From UBA1309 sp047605645 (lineage in GTDB: Bacteria > Bacteroidota > Bacteroidia > Bacteroidales > Dysgonomonadaceae), in the NCBI GenBank assembly GCA_047605645.1, contig JASGFJ010000026.1, positions 10,298-74,297 on the forward strand: a DNA stretch of 64,000 nt, in the 5' to 3' direction. How positions within the stretch are numbered: the stretch's first letter is position 1; every line of letters begins with the position of its first letter. Both the position numbers and the translations under genes were made by a program. The notes beneath the pieces were generated by a model, which was given only the letters and a program-made list of their open reading frames with translations, was not told the DNA's origin and did no database searches. Below, one piece after another: positions 1 through 8,011 of the stretch.

Positions 1-441
1 CAGTACCTGGTGAGCGTCGAAACGAGATAATCCTTTGTCCGTATATAATGTTACGAGATTTGTTTGCTTGTTTGTTGACGCGGTGCTTCTCATTATCACT
101 TTATTCACGGCCTTATGTAACCTCTCTAAATGAATGGGTTTCTGTACAAAATCGACCGCATCCAGGTCAAAAGCATCTGCCGCATACTGTTTGTGTGCAG
201 TAACAAAGATAACAGGTTTTCCGTTGAGCAAAGGGACTATTTCTATACCGTTGCGTTGCGGCATTTCAATATCCATAATGCAAAGATCAAATTCAAGTCG
301 TGGTAATTCACGAATCATTATTTCGGGGCTGTTGAAGGCTTTCACTATCTCCAACTCCGGTATTTGTTCGCATAATATTCGCAAATAGGCTAATCCCGGT
401 AGCTCATCATCGAGCAGTAAGCATCTTAATTTTATATTCAA
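1..441 (-). CDS. LytTR-type response regulator, receiver domain (partial, runs off window)
   Basis: Only the first 147 codons are in the window; the C-terminal, presumably LytTR DNA-binding, domain lies beyond base 1. The receiver domain is clear: the acidic pair D11-D12 in LLLDDE, phospho-acceptor D57 in IMDIEMP, the VTAH switch region near T81 and the invariant lysine K101 in VQKP. No ATG is available: the frame is closed by TAA just upstream, and the best start is TTG at 441, which overlaps the end of the kinase gene by 35 bp, so translational coupling is likely. It should receive phosphate from the adjacent LytS-type kinase. The assignment to the LytTR class is inferred from the kinase partner and receiver style, because the output domain is not visible. 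Confidence 0.85.
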   Translation of the reverse strand, partial: MNIKLRCLLLDDELPGLAYLRILCEQIPELEIVKAFNSPEIMIRELPRLEFDLCIMDIEMPQRNGIEIVPLLNGKPVIFVTAHKQYAADAFDLDAVDFVQKPIHLERLHKAVNKVIMRSTASTNKQTNLVTLYTDKGLSRFDAHQVL

Positions 442-1174
442 GGAGATTGATTTTTAATTGGGTTATAAAAATATCCTCGTCTTGTATATGACTTTCAAGC
501 GTGTAAAGGTCGTCGTAAGTGATTTTCAATCGCTGGCGCAGCAGTTCAAGACCGAGACCGCTTTTGTCCTTCTTTAGGGGTGTCCGGGTCGATATTTTAT
601 TCGCGACGCTCAAGATAAAGCAATGGGCTTCCAATTTGGCGACTATCGAAATAAATGAATCCGGGCTTTGTAAGTCTGCATGTTTAAATGCATTTTCAAT
701 TAAATCAACAGAAACAAGTGGAAGAAGTAAAGCTTGTTCATACAGTGGATCTGTTGCGGAAACCATATTTTTTACCTTTAAGTCAAAGAGTGGACTGATT
801 TTCACTTTGTTCACTTCAATGAAATTGAGAGCAAAATCCAGTTCTTCATGCAAACTAACCAGGCGTTTGCGGCTTTCGTATAAAATGTAATCCAATACAC
901 CTGCCAGTTTGTCCATCGCATAATAGGTTTGATAGGCATGGGATTGGATAGAGTTGAGTATGTTCTTGAATAAATGGGGGCTGAGTCTGGCTTCTAGTAT
1001 TTCAAGTTGCAATGGATGTACTTTTTGTTCCAGTTCGCTGAGCTTGTTTTCTAATTGTTGTATCTGTTGATTGTTCTTGTGTAATTTTCTTATCAGATAC
1101 CATACGTAGCCTCCGGAAACCAAAACGATTCCCGAAAGGATGAACCACCATATGGACGAATTTGTCTCCATCAT
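407..1174 (-). CDS. Sensor histidine kinase, LytS/YehU type (His_kinase family)
   Basis: A 255-residue membrane kinase with one N-terminal transmembrane helix (about 8-27), a coiled-coil linker (about 33-65), and the His_kinase plus HATPase pair. The phospho-accepting histidine is H67 in SPHLFKN, the N-box is DLIENAFKHA (N161), and the glycine box is KSGLGLELLRQRL (about 204-216). There is no obvious sensor domain, so the signal is likely sensed in or at the membrane. It overlaps the downstream response regulator gene. A TAGCTTTG box at 1179-1186 lies only a few bases before the ATG, which suggests a very short or absent leader. LytS/LytT-like pairs in Bacteroidetes act on varied targets; the target here cannot be read from sequence. 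Confidence 0.9.
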   Translation of the reverse strand: MMETNSSIWWFILSGIVLVSGGYVWYLIRKLHKNNQQIQQLENKLSELEQKVHPLQLEILEARLSPHLFKNILNSIQSHAYQTYYAMDKLAGVLDYILYESRKRLVSLHEELDFALNFIEVNKVKISPLFDLKVKNMVSATDPLYEQALLLPLVSVDLIENAFKHADLQSPDSFISIVAKLEAHCFILSVANKISTRTPLKKDKSGLGLELLRQRLKITYDDLYTLESHIQDEDIFITQLKINLLEYKIKMLTAR

Positions 1175-1186
1175 TTTGCAAAGCTA

Positions 1187-1484
1187 AGTATTTTCTTTTA
1201 AGTAGAAATGTGATTGAGCTGGCTCCTTTACAGATCATGAAAACAAAAGATACAGAAAGAAAACCGACGCTTCATGTATAGCTGTTTTTATTTGATGTTC
1301 CGGTGCGGACTAAATAAGTATCGAAAATTTTGATTCAGTGAGCCCGAATATAAATTGGATACGGAAAGCAGATGCGGGATGATAGGTGTGTGCTTCTATC
1401 CATTTCTTTTTCTAATTCTGTTCAAAAACCTGTCTTTTCAAAAAGGGACTCGAAATGATAATGGCTGTAAGCAATGGAAGCGGA
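1187..1484. other. Intergenic region without a convincing gene
   Basis: About 300 bases between the kinase promoter box and the tRNA terminator. Short open frames exist on both strands, but none has family character, conserved codon use or a neighbour relation. I see nothing functional here apart from the flanking promoter and terminator elements. Confidence 0.5.
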
Positions 1485-1532
1485 AACGAAGAAAAAGACC
1501 GATTGAAAAATCAACCGGTCTTTTTCTTCGTT
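1485..1532 (-). terminator. Long perfect hairpin terminator behind tRNA-Gln
   Basis: A 17-bp perfect inverted repeat (1485-1501 with 1516-1532) continues inward through a TTGA/TCAA pairing with an AAAA loop. On the minus strand it is rich in T at the end (CGGTCTTTTTC). It overlaps the last two bases of the mature tRNA end, so the hairpin may also take part in 3' processing. The near symmetry means it could work in both directions. Confidence 0.8.
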
Positions 1533-1601
1533 GTCTCACCAGGATTCGAACCTAGACAGACAGTACCAAAAACTGTAGTGCTACCATTACACCATGAGAC
1601 A
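1531..1601 (-). tRNA. tRNA-Gln (anticodon TTG)
   Basis: The cloverleaf folds fully: acceptor stem TGTCTCA with TGAGACA, T8 and G9, D arm with GTG/CAC, anticodon stem ACAGT/ACTGT around the loop TTTTGGT (anticodon TTG), T arm CTAGG-TTCGAAT-CCTGG, and discriminator base A. CCA is not encoded. It stands alone between a two-component system and tyrS and is followed at once by a strong hairpin terminator. Confidence 0.95.
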
Positions 1602-1678
1602 ATCCGAGGCTTTCTTTCAAAAGCGCTACAAAAGTAGCGTTTTATTTTGAATAAGCAAATTTTTTTTGAGGCGTTTTT

Positions 1679-2971
1679 CTATTTTGCAATAATCAGGAAA
1701 TAATTTTTCTTCCCTTTTTGTGCAAGAATGTATTTGCCGTCAATTAGATAGCTATTGTCGATAATCTCATCCGAATTGCTCAGTTTTTCTTTGTTGATTT
1801 GCACTCCGCCAGCCTGAACGGTTTTGCGGAATTCTCCTTTCGAGGGAAATACGCCGGCTTTCTCTGTCAAAAGTTCAGAAGCTTTGATGCCGCCTGATAT
1901 TTCGTCTTTAGAGATTTCAAACTGAGGTACTCCTTCAAATACTTGAAGAAGGGTTTCGGAATCAATTGTTTTGAGGATCTCCGAAGCTTTGTTACTGAAA
2001 AGTATTTCAGATGCTTCCACTGCCTTGTTGTAATCCTCTTCGGAATGTACCATGATGGTCACCTCTTTTGCCAGACGCTTCTGCAAAGGGCGCAAATGCG
2101 GAGCAGCTTGTTGTTCAGCTATCAGGTTGTCGATTTCCTCCCGGGACAAAATCGTGAATATCCGAATGTATTTTTCAGCATCACTGTCGCTTACATTCAA
2201 CCAGAATTGATAGAATTTGTAAGGCGAGGTGTAACGTTTGTCCAACCATACGTTTCCGGATTCGGTTTTTCCGAATTTTCCACCATCGGCTTTGGTGATT
2301 AGCGGGCATACAAGAGCAAATGCTTCACCTCCTGTTTTGCGGCGGATAAGTTCCGTTCCGGTAGTAATGTTTCCCCATTGATCGGAGCCTCCCATTTGCA
2401 AACGGCATCCTTTGTCCTGATATAAATGGAGATAATCGTATCCTTGCAATAATTGATATGAGAATTCGGTGAACGACATTCCTTCGGAATATTCTCCGTT
2501 AAGGCGTTTCTTCACAGAGTCCTTGGCCATCATGTAGTTGACAGTGATGTGCTTTCCGATGTCACGAATAAAATTCAGGAAAGAAAAATCCTTCATCCAG
2601 TCGTAATTATTAACAAGAATAGCCGCATTGGGTTTTCCGGAGTCAAAATCCAGGAATTTAGCCAATTGAGCTTTAATTGCGTTCTGGTTGTGGCGTAATG
2701 TCTCTTCGTTCAGTAAGTTACGCTCGGCCGATTTGCCTGAAGGGTCGCCTATCATTCCGGTTGCTCCGCCAATCAGGGCAATGGGTTGATGTCCCGAACG
2801 TTGCAGGTGCTTGAGCATCATCACTCCGACAAGATGTCCGATGTGCAAAGAATCAGCCGTCGGGTCGATACCCAGGTATCCGGCGGTCATTTCTTTTTGA
2901 AGTTGCTCCTCGGTTCCCGGCATCATGTCGTGGATCATGCCACGCCATCTTAATTCCTCTACAAAATTCAT
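1679..2971 (-). CDS. tyrS: Tyrosyl-tRNA synthetase
   Basis: Class I aminoacyl-tRNA synthetase of 430 residues, the usual bacterial TyrRS length. It activates tyrosine with ATP and charges tRNA-Tyr in the cytosol. The HIGH motif is exact (residues 43-46), the KMSKS-loop equivalent is KFGKT (232-236), and the tyrosine-pocket segment GGSDQWGN is at about 194-201. The C-terminal part from about 350 reads as an S4 RNA-binding domain. The start ATG is preceded by an A-rich leader and a complete Bacteroidetes-type promoter at 3010-3041, so the gene is transcribed on its own. No sign of a T-box is expected or seen. Confidence 0.98.
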   Translation of the reverse strand: MNFVEELRWRGMIHDMMPGTEEQLQKEMTAGYLGIDPTADSLHIGHLVGVMMLKHLQRSGHQPIALIGGATGMIGDPSGKSAERNLLNEETLRHNQNAIKAQLAKFLDFDSGKPNAAILVNNYDWMKDFSFLNFIRDIGKHITVNYMMAKDSVKKRLNGEYSEGMSFTEFSYQLLQGYDYLHLYQDKGCRLQMGGSDQWGNITTGTELIRRKTGGEAFALVCPLITKADGGKFGKTESGNVWLDKRYTSPYKFYQFWLNVSDSDAEKYIRIFTILSREEIDNLIAEQQAAPHLRPLQKRLAKEVTIMVHSEEDYNKAVEASEILFSNKASEILKTIDSETLLQVFEGVPQFEISKDEISGGIKASELLTEKAGVFPSKGEFRKTVQAGGVQINKEKLSNSDEIIDNSYLIDGKYILAQKGKKNYFLIIAK

Positions 2972-3009
2972 TTTATATGGTGTATCTGTTTATTTTTCAA
3001 CAAGGTTTG

Positions 3010-3041
3010 CAAATGTAATAAAAAGGGTGTAAAAGCCCAAA
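3010..3041 (-). promoter_or_regulatory. Bacteroidetes-type promoter of tyrS
   Basis: On the minus strand TTTG (3041-3038) and TACATTTG (3017-3010) are separated by 20 bp, a full match to the TTTG-N19-21-TAnnTTTG consensus of the Bacteroidetes primary sigma factor. The predicted start is about 30 bases before the tyrS ATG. The -33 box abuts the stop codon of the upstream lipoprotein gene. Confidence 0.75.
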
Positions 3042-3623
3042 TTACTTTCCTCCGAAGCTAAAGCTTACCGGATAATATGTCGGCGATGTCACAGGCATTG
3101 AACCGATAAGGAAGGTCGGTTTGAGTTGCAGCGTTACTTTTGATTTGTTTCCTGAAATGCCGGCCAGGTTTTTAGCGATATTGACGATCGCATCTTTTGA
3201 ATTGTTTTTCATTAAGGTTGCCATGTCTACTCCTATTTTTACGGGAAGTACAGAACTTGCTCCTGAAGCGATATTCAAGGAGTGATCCAGCTGTCCGGTG
3301 GTGAATTGGATGTCGTCAATGCTTACAATGTAAGACAGTCCGTTCAAAAGAGCAGCGGTCGTATTTGGATTCTTAATATTGATATTCAATGTCATGTTTA
3401 ATGGCAGTGTGGATGGATTTCCGGTCAGCAATGCTGTCAGTTTCAATATGCTTGCAGGCGAAAGCGATTGACTCAGGTTTACTCCCGATACGGTCAGGTT
3501 GTCAATCGAGTTGTAGCTGTATTCACATTTTGTCATGTTATAAGCACCTACGGCTTGTTGTGCCACATTACAGCTTGATGTCAAGATGATAATTGCGAGC
3601 ATCGAAAAAAGAATTCTCTTCAT
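3042..3623 (-). CDS. LEA type 2 (WHy/LEA14)-like lipoprotein
   Basis: A 193-residue protein with a lipoprotein signal (hydrophobic run then LTSSC, lipidated Cys at about 18). The mature part is a beta-rich domain with the repeated pattern of LEA14/water-stress proteins (LNINIKNPNTTAALLNGLSYIVSI), a fold found in Bacteroidetes envelope lipoproteins. Role unknown; it is probably anchored in the outer or inner membrane facing the periplasm. It sits 25 bp behind the DUF2027-Smr gene on the same strand, so the two are likely cotranscribed. The family call rests on sequence pattern only. Confidence 0.7.
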   Translation of the reverse strand: MKRILFSMLAIIILTSSCNVAQQAVGAYNMTKCEYSYNSIDNLTVSGVNLSQSLSPASILKLTALLTGNPSTLPLNMTLNINIKNPNTTAALLNGLSYIVSIDDIQFTTGQLDHSLNIASGASSVLPVKIGVDMATLMKNNSKDAIVNIAKNLAGISGNKSKVTLQLKPTFLIGSMPVTSPTYYPVSFSFGGK

Positions 3624-3648
3624 AAATGTAGTTTTTTGAATAAAATGA

Positions 3649-4680
3649 TTATTTAATTGTTACCATTGTTGCCCCGAATCCGTATTCCCGAAAGGATGCA
3701 TCCTGGATATATACCGATTTGTATTTCTTGTTTAATTCATCATAAATGGCTTTCTTGAGAATGCCGTCGCCTTTGCCGTGGATGAATACGATTTTACGGC
3801 CTTTGTGCTTCTGGTTTTCCAACATAATTTCGTTGAATTTTTTCAACTGATACTGCAATATGTCTCCGGCGGTCAACCCGTTGAGATTATCTAACAGCTG
3901 TTCGATATGGAGATTAATTTCCAGAATGGGAATTTCCTGCTTCTTGGCCGGTTGTATCCGTGGACGTTTGTCGTCGTTTTTTTGCATCATGGCTTCCTTC
4001 AGTTCTGCTGACGAGATAACCATTTCTCTTTCGGCGATGTCGCGTTTCACCAAGGGATAAATAAGCGCATTTTCGTTGAAATAATCATTCTCCCGGAAAC
4101 TGTGAAGTTTATAGAACTTTGTGGTATCGATGCGCAGCTCTATGGAATATGGATTTTTCAACAGGAAAGGCTTGTCTTTTTTATAGGCAACAAACTGTAC
4201 GCAAACCTTCTCCATGTCGTTAAGTTCGCTTTTTTCGAATTGATCAATAAAAACTTTGATATTCGGCTCTACTTCTCCCCGGCTTTTTATCATCCATCCT
4301 TGCTCTCCTCTGGTCAGGTAGGTGTAGCTCAGATAGTAGTTGCTGTCGTTTACCAGATAACATTCAAAAGGAGTGGTACTGATCTTTTTTTCGTCCATTG
4401 GCAGATATGCCAGTACGGCAGAAATAGAATTGCCCTCGGCTGTTTCTTCTATTTCTACAGCAGGAGTCTCTTTTTGAAGCAGAGCGGGTGGTGTTTGCTG
4501 CGTTTGCTGTTTTACTATTTCCGGGTTGGCTGCTGTTTCAATGACGACGCATTCGCGAGCCAGTACCGGTACATCAAATCCATCTTCGTCTTCAACGACA
4601 ATGATGTCTTTGCTTTTCAATTCTTTGATAATTCCTCCGCCGACGGAGTTCAGGAAACGTACTTTATCCCCGATTTTCAT
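3649..4680 (-). CDS. DUF2027 domain protein with C-terminal Smr domain
   Basis: 343 residues. The N-terminus (KIGDKVRFLNSVGGGIIKEL) reads as a small beta-barrel of the DUF2027 family; a variable linker rich in Gln, Thr and Glu follows (about 57-85), then the DUF2027 core, and the last 80 residues are an Smr domain with the signature IHGKGDG. Smr domains, known from MutS2, can cleave or bind nucleic acid; DUF2027 itself has no assigned function. This arrangement is typical of Bacteroidetes. It is divergent from queA and forms a probable two-gene unit with the LEA-like lipoprotein. Confidence 0.85.
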   Translation of the reverse strand: MKIGDKVRFLNSVGGGIIKELKSKDIIVVEDEDGFDVPVLARECVVIETAANPEIVKQQTQQTPPALLQKETPAVEIEETAEGNSISAVLAYLPMDEKKISTTPFECYLVNDSNYYLSYTYLTRGEQGWMIKSRGEVEPNIKVFIDQFEKSELNDMEKVCVQFVAYKKDKPFLLKNPYSIELRIDTTKFYKLHSFRENDYFNENALIYPLVKRDIAEREMVISSAELKEAMMQKNDDKRPRIQPAKKQEIPILEINLHIEQLLDNLNGLTAGDILQYQLKKFNEIMLENQKHKGRKIVFIHGKGDGILKKAIYDELNKKYKSVYIQDASFREYGFGATMVTIK

Positions 4681-4755
4681 TTTAAAAAGATTTTAGACCG
4701 AACCCTAAATCAAATCATTTAAGGTATATTTCGGTATTTTTGTCGCAAAGTTCAC

Positions 4756-4763
4756 TAATTTTG
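4756..4763 (+). promoter_or_regulatory. -7 box of queA promoter
   Basis: TAATTTTG matches the TAnnTTTG -7 element and lies 20 bases before the queA ATG. No TTTG occurs at the expected distance upstream, so only the -7 half is supported. Confidence 0.45.
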
Positions 4764-4783
4764 TCGGATAAAAAAAGTATTCG

Positions 4784-6007
4784 ATGAATTTATCCAATCC
4801 GGGGCAAATCCATATTGATGAGTATAACTATCCTCTGCCCGATGAACGTATTGCTGCCTATCCACTGGCAAAGCGAGACTCTTCCAAACTTCTGCTTTAT
4901 AAAGAAGGTGAGATTACTGAAGATGTTTTTCATAATATATCCCAATACCTGCCTGAAAACAGTTTGTTGGTCTTTAATAATACGAAGGTTATTCAGGCTC
5001 GGATGCACTTTCGCAAAGATACCGGAGCATTGATTGAAATTTTTTGTCTCGATCCGGCTGTTCCTCATGATTATGCGCTTGTATTTCAACAAACGGCACG
5101 CTGTTCCTGGCATTGTCTTGTCGGTAATCTGAAGAAATGGAAATCAGGAGCTTTGAAAAAAGAAGTTGAAATTAACGGAGAAATAGTTGTTTTGAGTGCG
5201 ACTCGTCTGCATACGCAAGGAGAGCATCACATCATCGAATTTTCATGGGATAATCCGGCTTATACGTTTGCTGACCTGCTTGATGCTACGGGTGAACTTC
5301 CCATTCCTCCATATTTGAAACGGAAAACAGAGGAATCCGACAAACAAACATATCAGACTGTTTACTCCAAAATAAAAGGTTCGGTCGCTGCGCCTACTGC
5401 CGGACTTCATTTCACGGAAGATGTCTTAGCGCATTTAGATAAAAAAGGGTTTAGGCGTCAAGAGGTGACCCTTCATGTGGGTGCGGGAACTTTCAAGCCG
5501 GTGAAGAGCGAAACCATTGCAGGCCATGAGATGCATAGCGAGTTTATCTCGGTGGAGAAGTCAACAATTGAAGCCTTGTTGAATCATCCTGCAAAAGTGA
5601 TTGCTGTCGGAACCACCTCGGTGCGTACTCTCGAAAGCCTTTATTATTTGGGAGAATTGCTCGAAAAAGATCCTTCTCCCATAGAAATGAAGGTTTGTCA
5701 GTGGCAGCCATATAACGCTGAGTCAAACCGGATTGATAAAACGAAAGCGCTGCAAAACATAGTGCAATATTTGGAAAGAAATCAATTAAACCGTTTGCTT
5801 GCCGATACGCAGATTATTATCGCACCAGGATATGATTTTAAAATAGTTGACGGAATTATTACCAATTTCCACCAACCCAAAAGCACGCTTTTATTGCTTG
5901 TTTCTGCGTTGGTGAAAGGAGACTGGAAGCGAATATACGATTATGCCTTGTCCCATGATTTTCGCTTTCTGAGTTATGGAGACAGTTCTCTTCTGATGAA
6001 ACGCTAA
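4784..6007 (+). CDS. queA: S-adenosylmethionine:tRNA ribosyltransferase-isomerase
   Basis: A 407-residue QueA, the enzyme that moves the ribosyl group of SAM to preQ1-tRNA to give epoxyqueuosine in the wobble base of Asn, Asp, His and Tyr tRNAs. Family hallmarks are visible: the N-terminal YPLPDERIAAYPLAKRDSSK stretch, FNNTKVI, VAAPTAGLHFTEDVL, LHVGAGTFKPV, GTTSVRTLES and the C-terminal TNFHQPKSTLLLLVSAL. It is somewhat longer than the 340-350 residues of proteobacterial QueA, as is usual for Bacteroidetes. It is convergent with the DUF5106 gene with a 12-bp gap. Confidence 0.97.
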   Translation: MNLSNPGQIHIDEYNYPLPDERIAAYPLAKRDSSKLLLYKEGEITEDVFHNISQYLPENSLLVFNNTKVIQARMHFRKDTGALIEIFCLDPAVPHDYALVFQQTARCSWHCLVGNLKKWKSGALKKEVEINGEIVVLSATRLHTQGEHHIIEFSWDNPAYTFADLLDATGELPIPPYLKRKTEESDKQTYQTVYSKIKGSVAAPTAGLHFTEDVLAHLDKKGFRRQEVTLHVGAGTFKPVKSETIAGHEMHSEFISVEKSTIEALLNHPAKVIAVGTTSVRTLESLYYLGELLEKDPSPIEMKVCQWQPYNAESNRIDKTKALQNIVQYLERNQLNRLLADTQIIIAPGYDFKIVDGIITNFHQPKSTLLLLVSALVKGDWKRIYDYALSHDFRFLSYGDSSLLMKR

Positions 6008-6019
6008 AGGTAGCGGAGG

Positions 6020-6964
6020 CTATGCGTTTTTATTCAAATAGGATAATACGGCATCCAGTGTCACGTCTTTGAGTACAACTTTTTTGTTCTTATCGAGCAG
6101 GTAAAGAGTCGGGAAAGCTTTAATGTCATACAATTGTTTCGAGCTGAAATCGCCGTTCGGATCATATCCGTTTATCCATTTGGGGGAACATTCGGAAAGA
6201 TGTTGTTTCCATTCCTGTACATTATCCTGTGGTGAAAAAGCCAGAATGCTGATTTTGGAATCGTCAATCAACGCATTGAGAAAATCCATTTCACGCATGT
6301 CTTGTTTCATCTTTGTGCAATTGTCGCATTCGGGATCGTAGAAAAAAATCAGTGTGTAGTTGGCTGAGACAGATGACAGTTTTCTCTTCCTGCCCTTCTC
6401 GTCGGTAAACCGGAAATCAGCGGCTTGACTGCCGACTCTGTTCTTTATAGCCTGTTGCAGGTAAAATGCAGCATTGCTTTTGATAACAATATCGATATTT
6501 TCTAATTTCCCGATGCTTTGGCAAACGGTGATGTATAAGTCTTCGTCGCGTATCGGAGAGTTCGGGTCATCGAGATATCTTTTTAGCGTTGTCCAGAAGT
6601 ATCGGAACATATTGGGATTGGAGGCTGCACTTTGTAAAGCTCTGTCCATGGCATCTTGTCTGATTTCCAAAGGTACGTTGTGAAGTACGCCTATAAAATC
6701 GACAATGGCCTGCTCGGTGATATCCGGATTTTTATTTTGCAGGGTGTCGTTGAAGTTGAAATTTTCCCAGTAATGAATGGCTAAAAACTGTGCTGCCTCT
6801 TCCTTTGTCGTGATGGAGTGGGGGATGGAAGGCTTTGTAAAAGCAGTTGCTGCCACAGTGGGCTGATGGTCGGATGCACTTTTCTTTTTACAGGAGGTCG
6901 ACAGGCCGATGAAAGATATGAAGAGAAAACCTGTCACCCAGAAGCATTTTTTCATTTGTGTCAT
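6020..6964 (-). CDS. Thioredoxin-like lipoprotein with DUF5106-type N-terminal domain
   Basis: 314 residues. A lipoprotein signal ends in LSTSC (Cys25); the first ATG gives MTQ before MKK, so a start three codons later (6955) is equally possible. Residues about 50-180 are a helical DUF5106-like region and 185-312 a thioredoxin fold with redox motif CDNC (213-216) in FFYDPECDNCTKM and a cis-Pro segment (AFPTLYLL). It is expected in the periplasm as a thiol-disulfide oxidoreductase in the TlpA/ResA group. A TATCTTTG box at 6991-6998 on the minus strand marks its promoter. Substrate unknown. Confidence 0.85.
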   Translation of the reverse strand: MTQMKKCFWVTGFLFISFIGLSTSCKKKSASDHQPTVAATAFTKPSIPHSITTKEEAAQFLAIHYWENFNFNDTLQNKNPDITEQAIVDFIGVLHNVPLEIRQDAMDRALQSAASNPNMFRYFWTTLKRYLDDPNSPIRDEDLYITVCQSIGKLENIDIVIKSNAAFYLQQAIKNRVGSQAADFRFTDEKGRKRKLSSVSANYTLIFFYDPECDNCTKMKQDMREMDFLNALIDDSKISILAFSPQDNVQEWKQHLSECSPKWINGYDPNGDFSSKQLYDIKAFPTLYLLDKNKKVVLKDVTLDAVLSYLNKNA

Positions 6965-7045
6965 GTGTCTGAGAATTTAGATAATGAGCTCAAAGATAAG
7001 GAAACTAAATAGAAGGTGTCATTTGACCTTCGATAAAACCGCAAA

Positions 7046-7085
7046 AAAATAACGGGTTGCCGATTTTTCTGCAACCCGTTATTTT
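7046..7085 (-). terminator. Rho-independent terminator behind the sigma-factor gene
   Basis: Perfect 15-bp arms (7046-7060 and 7071-7085, core AACGGGTTGC/GCAACCCGTT) with a 10-base loop and A/T runs on both ends. It directly follows the sigma-factor stop codon on the minus strand and separates that gene from the DUF5106 gene. Confidence 0.85.
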
Positions 7086-7105
7086 CTGACTTGAAAAGCG
7101 AACTT

Positions 7106-7633
7106 TTATTTTCTCGAATACCGATAATCTTTCAAAATTTCCTGTAGCCGTTTGCGGGCAAAGAAAATACGGCTTTTTACAGTCCCGATAGGAAGTCCTA
7201 GCTTTTGTGCAATTTCTTCGTATTTATACCCCGATACATGCATCGAGAATGGGATTTTGTATTCATTCGTAAAACTATTAATAGCCTTATTGATTTCCGA
7301 AATTGTGTATGCACCTTCGGGTGTGTCGAATCCGGAATCCTGAGGTGTATTGATATAGTACATGTTGTCGGTCTGATCAATAATTGTCTGGCTGCGAACA
7401 ATTCTACGATAGTTGTTTACAAAAATATTATGCATGATGGTGAAAACCCAACCTTTGAAGTTGACATTTTCATAATACTTTTCTTTATTGTCTAGTGCTC
7501 GAAGAGTTGTTTCCTGCAACAGATCTTTCGCTTCGTCGCGATTTGTTGTAAGTGTCAATGCGAAATTCATCATGTTGTTTTGCAAATCCAACAACTTACT
7601 TTCAAATCCATTTTTTTTGATCTTCGTTTCCAT
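7106..7633 (-). CDS. RNA polymerase sigma factor, ECF type
   Basis: 175 residues with sigma-70 region 2 (about 14-80: DLLQETTLRALDNKEKY and FKGWVFTIMHNIFVNNYRR) and region 4 (about 115-170: EIAQKLGLPIGTVKSRIFFARKRL). There is no adjacent anti-sigma gene, and the product resembles the widely conserved stand-alone Bacteroidetes ECF group related to EcfG/SigW-type proteins rather than the FecI type linked to TonB receptors. It has a full housekeeping promoter (7694-7724) and its own terminator. Target genes are unknown. Confidence 0.92.
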   Translation of the reverse strand: METKIKKNGFESKLLDLQNNMMNFALTLTTNRDEAKDLLQETTLRALDNKEKYYENVNFKGWVFTIMHNIFVNNYRRIVRSQTIIDQTDNMYYINTPQDSGFDTPEGAYTISEINKAINSFTNEYKIPFSMHVSGYKYEEIAQKLGLPIGTVKSRIFFARKRLQEILKDYRYSRK

Positions 7634-7693
7634 AAGCTTTCTAATTATAAAGTTATTGATGCTCTACAAGAGTGTGTTTTGAGTATTCATTAG

Positions 7694-7724
7694 CAAAGTT
7701 ATTATTTTGTTTGTTCTGACCAAA
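7694..7724 (-). promoter_or_regulatory. Promoter of the sigma-factor gene
   Basis: On the minus strand TTTG (7724-7721) and TAACTTTG (7701-7694) are separated by 19 bp, an exact consensus match. The leader to the ATG at 7633 is about 55 bases. Confidence 0.78.
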
Positions 7725-7802
7725 AGTTTTTTGTTAAAAATAACCTGAATGTAATGTTAATTTTTAGTTGCGTTTTTTTTACTCACCTAATAATCAATAC
7801 TG

Positions 7803-7833
7803 TTTGTCTTACAATAAGGAAATCGTATATTTG
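7803..7833 (+). promoter_or_regulatory. Housekeeping-type promoter upstream of htpG
   Basis: TTTG (7803-7806), 19 bp, TATATTTG (7826-7833): exact match to the Bacteroidetes consensus on the plus strand. Transcription from here would give a leader of about 170 bases before htpG. Together with the sigma-54-like motif at 7950 it suggests two promoters. Confidence 0.65.
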
Positions 7834-7949
7834 AGAATTAGTCATAAATATAATTTATAAAGATAATTTTTAATTAGATATTATTTATGCGCTTTTGTTC
7901 GGAAGCTTATTCCAGACAAATTGTCTTATTGGATCCAAGAATAAAAAAC

Positions 7950-7964
7950 TGGCATTTTTTTTGT
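7950..7964 (+). promoter_or_regulatory. Sigma-54-like -24/-12 motif upstream of htpG
   Basis: TGGCA, six bases, TTGT, giving GG-N10-GT spacing, close to the sigma-54 consensus TGGCAC-N5-TTGC. It lies 47 bases before the htpG ATG, a normal place for a promoter. The same arrangement occurs before dnaK at 59207-59221. Low information content in the T-rich spacer means chance cannot be excluded for this copy alone. Confidence 0.45.
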
Positions 7965-8011
7965 AATGTTAAGGACAAACTTTAAATGAAAAATTGATAA
8001 AATAAAGTTAT

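Noticed and set aside
1002..1238. Minus-strand frame of 78 codons overlapping the kinase start
   Set aside because: It lies across the kinase gene in another frame and lacks family character; a shadow frame.
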